From assembly GCA_025980625.1 (NCBI GenBank), contig JAICXG010000073.1:1-11706 (forward strand): DNA of 11,706 bases, read 5' to 3'. Of this stretch, positions 1 through 6,374 are shown piece after piece. The position numbers and the translations under genes were made by a program. The stretch comes from Chthoniobacterales bacterium (GTDB lineage: Bacteria; Verrucomicrobiota; Verrucomicrobiia; Chthoniobacterales; UBA10450). The stretch's first letter is position 1. The number at the start of each line of letters is the position of its first letter. A model generated the notes under the pieces. The model did no database searches. It was not told the DNA's origin and saw nothing but the letters and a program-made list of their open reading frames with translations.

Positions 1-1085
1 ACTTCGTCCATGATTCTCGACCGAACCTCCGGATCGGTGGTGCGGCCGAATTCGCTGGCGAGATCCGCAATCGCTTGAGCGCGCTCGAGCCAGCGCGCGC
101 GCAGCGGTCCTGTCCGCCAATGTGAGATATCGTCGAGCACCGCGGTGAAGGCATGCGGTTCGAGAGCGGGCACCTGTATCTGCGATTGCGCAATCTCCTC
201 CTGCGCAAGCCGCCGTAGTCGCTCCGGCGCCCCTAACGACCAGGCGCGATGCTCGTCATCGCAGCAATCGAGGAGCGCACGCGTTTGCGGGTCGAGCGCG
301 ACGTGCTGTCCGGTATCACTGAAGACGAAGACATCTTCCTCGATTCGGCCTAACGAGTTCAAGCGCGGAGCAATTTCGGCTGCGGTTTCGGGATCCGCGT
401 TGACCGCGGCGGCGAGTCCGTGCGCCGTCCAGCGCTCCAGGAAAACTTCGCGTCGCGCAATCCCGGGTTCTGGACGAAGTGCAATTCCCTCCAACTGGGG
501 ATCGATCTTACCCCAGCCATGCGGGCCGAATTCGCTCAACGTGTCGTTCTTCCCACAAATCCGCTGAAGATAGAGGAGCAGGTGACGCTCGCGCGCCCGC
601 AGACTTTTCCTGCGCGGCGGGAGCGGCTCGTCACTTTGCATCGCGACCAGTTCGCGGAGACCACCGGCGGCGAAGACCAGGTAGGGCGGCAAATAACGAC
701 CGGCGGAGTGCATGAGTGCGCATCGCGCGGCTTCGAGTTCGCGCTGCAACGATTGAATGAAGGTTGCTTCGATCTCGGCGAAGCGCTCGGCGCACCGCCA
801 GCATTCCGCAAAAGCGGCCGATGGTGCGTCGTGCGCCGCGGGCATTACCCCGTGGAGAATCGCCTTGCGCCAGGCGCGGAATTGTTCGCGCGACAGATTG
901 TGTTTCCGCGATGCCAGCAACTGCTCGACCTTGTTCTTTGCGCGTGAAAATTCCTCCTGCGCAACAAGGAGGTCACGAGCGGCCTTTGCGGTCGCGACGG
1001 TGGCGAGCTGCTCCAAGACGTTGAACGGCACGCCTGCCATTCGGATGAGAAAGATGGGAGCACTGCGATAACGAGCTTCTGCCAC
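1..1085 (-). CDS. LanB-like lantibiotic dehydratase N-terminal region (partial, 3' end outside window)
   Basis: The minus-strand frame is open from a TGA at 1137-1139 to the left edge, giving 361 codons with no stop; the C-terminus is missing. I recognise the lantibiotic dehydratase (LanB) N-terminal type. Near the start is the FLIRMAGVPF segment (about residues 12-21), and around residues 163-192 comes RERHLLLYLQR, then KNDT (179-182), then FGPHGWG. In LanB enzymes this part transfers glutamate from Glu-tRNA to Ser/Thr of a precursor peptide; a separate elimination domain would lie beyond the window. I chose GTG at 1085 because family similarity begins before the only nearby ATG (1040, residue 16); neither has a clear ribosome site. 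No precursor peptide or cyclase is visible. It lies 112 bp downstream of the receiver-kinase gene on the same strand and may be co-transcribed. The family call is fairly good; the substrate is unknown, and members far from peptide clusters have uncertain roles. Confidence 0.68.
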   Translation of the reverse strand, partial: MAEARYRSAPIFLIRMAGVPFNVLEQLATVATAKAARDLLVAQEEFSRAKNKVEQLLASRKHNLSREQFRAWRKAILHGVMPAAHDAPSAAFAECWRCAERFAEIEATFIQSLQRELEAARCALMHSAGRYLPPYLVFAAGGLRELVAMQSDEPLPPRRKSLRARERHLLLYLQRICGKNDTLSEFGPHGWGKIDPQLEGIALRPEPGIARREVFLERWTAHGLAAAVNADPETAAEIAPRLNSLGRIEEDVFVFSDTGQHVALDPQTRALLDCCDDEHRAWSLGAPERLRRLAQEEIAQSQIQVPALEPHAFTAVLDDISHWRTGPLRARWLERAQAIADLASEFGRTTDPEVRSRIMDE

Positions 1086-1197
1086 GCGGGAAGAAAGGCA
1101 GAAGAGCGAACGCTCGCAATCAGTATTGCTGAAAGCTCATCAAACTCAGTCGACCTGCCGGGCGCGATATTACCCGACGCTCAATGGCGCTTCTTGT

Positions 1198-2343
1198 TTA
1201 GCTGCTGAGCAACGGGAGGCGAATCGTGATGGTCGTGCCAACGCGCGCGGTGCTGTCGACCTTGATCGAGCCGCTGTGGTCTTCGATAACTTTTTTTGTG
1301 ATGTAGAGGCCAAGGCCCGTGCCGCTCTTCCCCTGTTTGGTCGTAAAGTAAGGATCGAAAATTTTCGATATCTGCTCCGGCTGAATCCCATGCCCGGTAT
1401 CCGCGACGCGCACATCAACGTAAAAATCCTTCCGGATGCAACTGACCTCGATCGTGCCTTTGGCTTCGGTTGAGGCCTGAATGGCATTAATGATGACATT
1501 CTGGATCGCGCGCGTGATCTGGACGGCGTCACCGTTGAGCGAACAGGGATCGTCAGTCAGGTCGCAGCTCAGTTTTACGCTGCTTTCTTTCGCCATCGCG
1601 CCGACGCTTTTGACCACTTCCGCAACGATTTCAGAAATGGAAACCGGTCTGTGCGGCGCGGCGTCGGAACTCCCGTAGCTCTGCCACATCGTGAGCAGAT
1701 CGCGGCAGAGCCGCACGTTCTGCTCGATGATTTCCAATTCCTTGTTCGAGCCGTTGCTGGTGTCCTTGTTCTCGGAGTCTTCGAGCTTCTTCGCGAGCAG
1801 TTGGACGTAACCCCAGACGATCGTTAGGGGATTGCCGATATCGTGGACAAACTCGGCCGAGGCTTGGCCAAGCGAAGCGAGCCGCTCCTTTTGCGCGAGT
1901 TCCTGGAGCAGGCGGTTGTTGAGTTCCTTGATTTCGCTCGCCGCGTTCTCACTTGTGCGGTGGAGGCGGGTGCGCTCGACGTTTCGACTTATGACTTCCC
2001 GCATTTCGCGGGCATCGAATGGCTTGCTGATGTAATCGTTAGCCCCGAGCCGGAGCGCCTCCTTGGCCGTCTCGAGCGCGCCGAAGCCAGTGAGCATGAT
2101 AACGGAAAGATGTGGATCGATCTGGCGGATGCGACGCAAACCTTCGATCCCGGTCATTCCCGGCATGCGAATGTCCATCACAATCGCGTCGGGTTTTTTC
2201 TCGCTCAGAAGTTCGAGGCCGCGCTCGACCGAATCGGCCGTGTGCACCTGATAGTTAGGCTTCAAAAGCATGCGCAGACTTTCGCGGGGTCCCATCTCGT
2301 CATCGATGACTAGGACTTGTGGCAGATCGGCGGTCACGGTCAT
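1198..2343 (-). CDS. Receiver-histidine kinase protein (REC-coiled coil-HisKA-HATPase)
   Basis: This 381-residue soluble two-component protein has no membrane segment. The N-terminal receiver (about 8-122) has the acidic pair D14/D15, phospho-acceptor D57 in VMDIRMPG, T85 and K107 (SKPF), so it looks functional. A charged helical linker (about 123-152) leads to a HisKA domain with H167 in FVHDIGNPL. The ATPase domain has an N-box (N286 in INAIQA), a G1 box at 315-319 (DTGHG), and GTGLGL at 341-346. The receiver-first order suggests that phosphorylation by another kinase controls this kinase. The start is ATG at 2343, because a perfect AGGAGG sits 4 bases upstream; an in-frame ATG at 2358 would place that site inside the gene. 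It is divergent from the ketosynthase operon. The partner kinase and final regulator are not in the window. Confidence 0.9.
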   Translation of the reverse strand: MTVTADLPQVLVIDDEMGPRESLRMLLKPNYQVHTADSVERGLELLSEKKPDAIVMDIRMPGMTGIEGLRRIRQIDPHLSVIMLTGFGALETAKEALRLGANDYISKPFDAREMREVISRNVERTRLHRTSENAASEIKELNNRLLQELAQKERLASLGQASAEFVHDIGNPLTIVWGYVQLLAKKLEDSENKDTSNGSNKELEIIEQNVRLCRDLLTMWQSYGSSDAAPHRPVSISEIVAEVVKSVGAMAKESSVKLSCDLTDDPCSLNGDAVQITRAIQNVIINAIQASTEAKGTIEVSCIRKDFYVDVRVADTGHGIQPEQISKIFDPYFTTKQGKSGTGLGLYITKKVIEDHSGSIKVDSTARVGTTITIRLPLLSS

Positions 2344-2345
2344 TG

Positions 2346-2353
2346 CTCCTCCT
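2346..2353 (-). promoter_or_regulatory. Strong ribosome binding site deciding the start of the receiver-kinase gene
   Basis: Read on the minus strand, AGGAGGAG precedes the ATG at 2343 by two bases, with the core AGGAGG four bases away. It lies inside the reading frame that would begin at the upstream ATG (2358), so the downstream ATG is the better start. Confidence 0.8.
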
Positions 2354-2481
2354 CGCATAAAGCTAGCGACGTGCCCTCCGAGGAAAAATCTGCAAACGCA
2401 TTGCGACTGTTTCCAATTCGAGGGCGAGGCTTCTGTATTTGCAGTGGAAAGGCAAGCAGGAAATTGTGAATAACCTCGCCT

Positions 2482-2509
2482 TTATTAACAAATTACACGA
2501 ATTCGTCAA
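2482..2509 (-). promoter_or_regulatory. Possible sigma-70-type promoter for the receiver-kinase gene
   Basis: On the minus strand, TTGACG (2509-2504, five of six bases of the -35 consensus) is followed after 16 bases by TAATAA (2487-2482), a poor -10. It would give an untranslated leader of roughly 130 bases. The -35 overlaps the palindrome at 2490-2512, so a repressor there would block it. This is pattern reading only; promoters of the likely phylum are poorly defined. Confidence 0.28.
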
Positions 2510-2512
2510 TTT
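2490..2512. promoter_or_regulatory. Palindromic operator candidate in the divergent spacer
   Basis: The core ACGAATTCGT (2497-2506) is a perfect 10-bp palindrome. It is flanked by AAATT (2490-2494) and AATTT (2508-2512), which are also complementary, offset by one base. It lies in the AT-richest stretch of the 233-bp spacer between the minus-strand receiver kinase and the plus-strand ketosynthase operon. This is where a dimeric regulator controlling both transcripts would bind. No regulator gene is adjacent, and function is inferred. Confidence 0.4.
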
Positions 2513-2576
2513 CTAGTAGCCTCTGTCGGGAGTTTTGATTAAAGACTGCGGCTGCAACGGTAACAAACGGCATACA

Positions 2577-3815
2577 ATGCGGAATCGAGTGGTCGTAACT
2601 GGGATGGGGATTCTCGCCCCGAACGGAACTGGCCTGAAGGCATTTTGGCGCTCACTCGTCGCAGGCGAGAGCGGCATTGGGCCGATTACGCTTTTCGATG
2701 CGAACGCGCAGCGGACGCGGATCGCCGGAGAAGTCAAAGATTTCGATCCTCTCGATTACATGCCACCGACTTGGAAACCGAAGCGGATGGCGCGTCACAC
2801 CCAACTTGCGTATGCCGCCACGCAGATGGCGCTGCGGAACGCGAATTATGATCCCGCCTCGGATCACGCGCTCGAGCTGCTTCCGGTTTGCATCGGCGTG
2901 AGCACGAGCGCGCTTGATGTGATCGAAAAGGGCTTTCACGAAATGCAGGATCGCGGGCCGCGCCGGGTCAACTCCGGCGTCGTGAGTAATTGTCAGCCGC
3001 AAGCCCCAGCGCATCTGATTGCGCAAAAGCTCGGGGTCAAGACTCAGGCGACCACGATCTCGTCGGCTTGTCCTTCGGGAATTGATGCGATTGCGATGGC
3101 CGTCGGCCGGATCCGACGCGGTGAAGTGGAGATCGCGCTCGCCGGTGGAGCGGACGCGCCAGTCACGCCCCTAACGATGGCGTCCTTTGCTTCCGCCGGG
3201 TTGAGTTCTTTTGCCAATGCGGAGCCGAAGCGGGCCAGCCGCCCCTATGATCAGGCGAGCGATTCGGGCGTAATCTCCGAAGGGGCAGGCGTGGTCGTGC
3301 TGGAAAGTCTCGAGCATGCTTTGGCGCGTGATGCCCGCATCTATCTCGAGATCACCGGCTACGCCACGCAAATGGATGATGATCCAGAAGATCCTTTTGC
3401 CGGTCTCGAACAAACGATGCGGCTGGCCATTGCCAACGCCTGCCGATTGCCAAGGCAGATCGATTATATTTGCTCGTACGGCCCGGGGCATCCGGTGCTG
3501 GACGTCGCCGAAGTCAAAATGATTCGGCGCGTTTTTGCCGAAGAGGCGGAGCGCGTCCCGATCAGTTCGATCAAAGGTGTTACAGGCAATCCGCTCGCGG
3601 CCGCGGGTCCCTTCCAGCTCATCACCTGCGCACTCGCTTTCCAGCACGACGTTGTCCCGCCGACTGCAAACCACGAGACGCCGCTCCCTGGCTGCGACCT
3701 GGATTTTGTTCCCGGAAAGGCCCGAAAAGCGCTATTAAGATGCGCTTTGATCAATGTACGTGGTTTGGGTGGCGGCAATAGTAGCATGCTGGTGGAACGC
3801 TTCGCGGCGGAGTGA
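2577..3815 (+). CDS. FabF-like beta-ketoacyl synthase lacking both catalytic histidines
   Basis: This 412-residue, full-length thiolase-fold ketosynthase of the FabF (KAS II) type opens with RNRVVVTGMGILAP. The nucleophilic Cys is present (C165 in ISSACPSG). However, the usual AHGTSTP histidine is replaced by Tyr (Y301 in CSYGPGHP), and the TGH histidine is replaced by Asn (N338 in KGVTGNPLAAAG). The two substitutions fall in otherwise well-aligned blocks (GVISEGAGVVVLE at 231-243, GLGGGNSSML near the end), so this is not a frame error. A normal decarboxylating condensation seems unlikely. Alternatives are a non-elongating acyltransferase or ester-forming role, or a chain-length-factor-like partner. 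The start is ATG 2577, three residues before VVVTG as in the family. An in-frame TTG at 2535 adds 14 unlike residues, with a GGGAG only two bases away. No acyl carrier protein lies nearby. The membrane-kinase gene starts 36 bp downstream, so co-transcription is likely. Confidence 0.88.
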   Translation: MRNRVVVTGMGILAPNGTGLKAFWRSLVAGESGIGPITLFDANAQRTRIAGEVKDFDPLDYMPPTWKPKRMARHTQLAYAATQMALRNANYDPASDHALELLPVCIGVSTSALDVIEKGFHEMQDRGPRRVNSGVVSNCQPQAPAHLIAQKLGVKTQATTISSACPSGIDAIAMAVGRIRRGEVEIALAGGADAPVTPLTMASFASAGLSSFANAEPKRASRPYDQASDSGVISEGAGVVVLESLEHALARDARIYLEITGYATQMDDDPEDPFAGLEQTMRLAIANACRLPRQIDYICSYGPGHPVLDVAEVKMIRRVFAEEAERVPISSIKGVTGNPLAAAGPFQLITCALAFQHDVVPPTANHETPLPGCDLDFVPGKARKALLRCALINVRGLGGGNSSMLVERFAAE

Positions 3816-3837
3816 CGGAGGCGAGCACCGCTCGAGA

Positions 3838-3843
3838 AGGAGG
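3838..3843 (+). promoter_or_regulatory. Strong ribosome binding site of the membrane histidine kinase
   Basis: AGGAGG lies 8 bases before the ATG at 3852 and is a full match to the anti-Shine-Dalgarno sequence. A small perfect inverted repeat (CGAGC-ACC-GCTCG, 3822-3834) sits just upstream; it lacks a T-run, so it is not read as a terminator. Confidence 0.75.
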
Positions 3844-3851
3844 AGCGCGCC

Positions 3852-6374
3852 ATGAATAGCGCAACCTTCCCAACTCTCGCCGCCCTTGTCCTCCAGATCG
3901 CGCTTGGCATCGCGGTTTTTTGGGCGAACCGGCGGCGGCTTGCCAACCAGTGTTTTCTCCTCCTTTCCCTCACGATCGCGGGATGGCTTGGCAGCCTTTA
4001 CTATGCCTTTATCGCCCGCACTCCCGCGGAAGCGGAATTCGCGATTCGCCAAGCCTCGGTGACGTCGACTTTGTACTTGGCGATGCTCAATCTTCTCCGC
4101 CTCTCGGTCCGGCAACGGGTGCACGGCTGGCGCGACTTGCTTGGCCATTCGCGCACCTGGCTGCTCGTCACGGCAGGAATCGTGGTGCTCTGCCAGACGA
4201 AATTCTTCCTCAAAGGCGCGGAGTTATCGGCCGTTCCGGGATTGCCGCCGCAACCGATTTATGATCCCGAAGGTGTTTGGATTTTTGCATCCTTCTTTAT
4301 CGTCGCGTTGGTCGTGCTGCTCGTCAGCTACGCCCGCGACCTGCAAAAAACGACCGGCGGAGAGCATGCCGAACTCGCGTTCATTCTCATCGGCGGCATC
4401 GCTGCGGTCTCCTTCGCCCTGGCCCTCGCCTTCGTGCTGGACCGCGTGATCGGCCCTTCCCGGGCGCTGCTCTTTGCTCCTTTTCGTTCGGTCGTGTTCA
4501 GCCTCGTCGTCGGCTACGGCATCGCCACGCGGAAGATTCTCGAGGTCGGCTTCTTCATGCGAAGGGCGATCGCGTATCTCCTCCTTGCGACCTATCTAAT
4601 CGGACTTTATTTATTTGTTTGGTGGCTGGCGGACGCCGTTTTTATCCCGATTCTTGGCCGCGATGCTCGCTCGTTCGCTCATATCCTCGCCGCGCTTGTA
4701 ATTGCCTTCGCCATGGCGCCGGCGCGTGGTTTTTCGCAAAGCCTGGCCGATCGCCTTTTCGTCGGTACGCGCCGGTTGGATTTTCAAGCGATGATGAACC
4801 AGGCAGCGACAATCCTGCGTTCCGTCACCACCCTGGCCGATCTGCTCGAGCGCTTTGGCCTAACGATCGCGCAGGCGATCGATACCGACCGCGTGTTTCT
4901 TCTCCTCCCGGAACGCGAATTTTATGCGCAACGCTTTCCCGCGGTTGAGCCGGCGGCGCGAACGGCGCGAATGGAATTGCATCGTGACCAGGCAATCATC
5001 TCCCATCTCGAGCGCACGCAGGAGCCGATCGTGGTGGATGAATTGCATCGCGTTCGCTCCACTCCGGAGCTGGAACGGGTGCGCCGGCAAATGAAATCGC
5101 TCAATGTCGGTCTGGCGATGGGAATTTTTGCGCGCGAACACCTTGCCGGGGTAATGCTGCTGGGGCAACGGCGCTCCGGCCGGATTTACGGCACGGTCGA
5201 GCAGAGCGCGCTGATGGTGCTTTGCGGGCAGCTCGCGGTGGCGATCGAAAACGCGCAGCTCTTCACCGAGGTGCAAAACGCGAAAATCTATAACGAGACG
5301 CTCCTGCAAAATCTCACCACCGGAGTAGTGGCGGCCGATCGCAACGGGCTCATCACCGTTTTCAATCGCGAGGTCGAGCAAATCACTGCCCTGACTGCCT
5401 CGGAATTGCTCACGCGCAAAATCACCAATCTTCCGGAAGCGTTGCGCGATATTCTTGGGGAAACGTTAGGCAACGGTGAGCGGCTGGAAGGGCGTGAGAT
5501 TGTTCTCCGCGCGGGCGACAAGAGCACGATCCTGCGCGTGAGCAGCTCGATCTTCCACGGCCAGGATGGTGAGCCGTTAGGCGCGCTTATGGTGCTGACG
5601 GATATCACGACGCTGAAACGGCTCGAGATGCAGATTCGGCGGAGCGATCGGCTCGCCAGCCTCGGCACGCTTTCCGCCGGCATGGCGCACGAAATCAAGA
5701 ATCCGCTCGTCTCCATCAAAACTTTCGCGCAATTGCTGCCGGAGCGTTATCAGGACTCGGATTTTCGCGAGACGTTTTTCTCGCTCATCGGGCACGAGGT
5801 CGACCGGATCGATTCGCTAGTCAATCAGCTCCTCCGTTTCGCGCGCCCGGCCAAGCCCGTGCTCAAGCCGATGCACGTTCACGAAGTTCTGGAGAAGGCG
5901 CTGCTCCTCGTCGGCCACCGCCTTTATCAAAAAGATGTGAAATTAACTCGTTCCTGGCAGGCTGAAGTGGATACAATCCGTGCCGATGCGGACCAGATCG
6001 AGCAGGTTTTTCTCAACTTCTTCATCAACGCGCTCGACGCCATGAAAACCGGAGGCTCACTTACCGTCTCGACCGAAATCGGCACAACCAAGACCTGGCC
6101 CACCGCCCTCCCGGACCATAGCGACGTGCGTGAAATTCTCCGCATTTCCGTGCAGGACGACGGCGCCGGCATCAAGCCGGAGGACGTGCCGCATGTCTTC
6201 GATCCATTTTTCACAACGAAAGATTATGGCACCGGTCTCGGCCTGTCAGTCGTGCATGGGATCGTGCAGGAGCATGGCGGGCAGATTGAAGTGGAGAGTG
6301 AGCTGAATCGCGGCACCAGTTTCCATATTCTGCTCCCGCTGGTGCGCTTTGAGGAAGAGGTCGCCGCGGCATGA
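3852..6374 (+). CDS. Membrane sensor histidine kinase (7TM-like, GAF, PAS, HisKA, HATPase)
   Basis: This 840-residue kinase begins with about 295 residues carrying eight or nine hydrophobic segments, including roughly 6-25, 33-54, 141-161, 174-197, 211-225, 240-266 and 276-292. A GAF-like domain (about 310-475) and a PAS-like domain (about 482-600) follow. The HisKA domain has phospho-acceptor H613 in GMAHEIKNPL. The HATPase has DDGAG at 769-773 and GTGLGL at 793-798. All core catalytic motifs are intact. The layout resembles PrsK, the kinase of exosortase/exopolysaccharide loci, and export genes lie 3.3 kb downstream, but no exosortase gene or PrsR-type regulator is seen. It follows the ketosynthase by 36 bp, and its stop overlaps the next kinase's start. 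It carries three copies of the SCCTAACG word. The kinase call is certain; the signal sensed is unknown. Confidence 0.93.
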   Translation: MNSATFPTLAALVLQIALGIAVFWANRRRLANQCFLLLSLTIAGWLGSLYYAFIARTPAEAEFAIRQASVTSTLYLAMLNLLRLSVRQRVHGWRDLLGHSRTWLLVTAGIVVLCQTKFFLKGAELSAVPGLPPQPIYDPEGVWIFASFFIVALVVLLVSYARDLQKTTGGEHAELAFILIGGIAAVSFALALAFVLDRVIGPSRALLFAPFRSVVFSLVVGYGIATRKILEVGFFMRRAIAYLLLATYLIGLYLFVWWLADAVFIPILGRDARSFAHILAALVIAFAMAPARGFSQSLADRLFVGTRRLDFQAMMNQAATILRSVTTLADLLERFGLTIAQAIDTDRVFLLLPEREFYAQRFPAVEPAARTARMELHRDQAIISHLERTQEPIVVDELHRVRSTPELERVRRQMKSLNVGLAMGIFAREHLAGVMLLGQRRSGRIYGTVEQSALMVLCGQLAVAIENAQLFTEVQNAKIYNETLLQNLTTGVVAADRNGLITVFNREVEQITALTASELLTRKITNLPEALRDILGETLGNGERLEGREIVLRAGDKSTILRVSSSIFHGQDGEPLGALMVLTDITTLKRLEMQIRRSDRLASLGTLSAGMAHEIKNPLVSIKTFAQLLPERYQDSDFRETFFSLIGHEVDRIDSLVNQLLRFARPAKPVLKPMHVHEVLEKALLLVGHRLYQKDVKLTRSWQAEVDTIRADADQIEQVFLNFFINALDAMKTGGSLTVSTEIGTTKTWPTALPDHSDVREILRISVQDDGAGIKPEDVPHVFDPFFTTKDYGTGLGLSVVHGIVQEHGGQIEVESELNRGTSFHILLPLVRFEEEVAAA

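Noticed and set aside
145..947. Plus-strand open frames at 145-567 and 420-947
   Set aside because: They lie opposite the minus-strand LanB-like frame, have Arg/Ser-rich low-complexity translations and no recognisable motif; they are shadows of that gene.
1104..1115. Inverted repeat GAGCG-AA-CGCTC between the kinase and LanB-like genes as a terminator
   Set aside because: The loop is too small for the full stem, and the following T-rich stretch is interrupted; not convincing.
2362..2376. Sigma-54-like element on the minus strand (GGGCAC-N5-TAGC)
   Set aside because: It would start transcription near 2350, inside the ribosome site of the receiver-kinase gene. It shows that eight-of-ten matches arise by chance here, which also lowers trust in the element at 9628.
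2535..2576. TTG start for the ketosynthase with 14 extra residues
   Set aside because: The extra residues are unlike the family N-terminus, and the GGGAG is only two bases from the TTG.
3852..6374. Naming this kinase PrsK
   Set aside because: The architecture fits, but no exosortase, PEP-CTERM protein or PrsR gene is in the window; the name is not supported by sequence alone.
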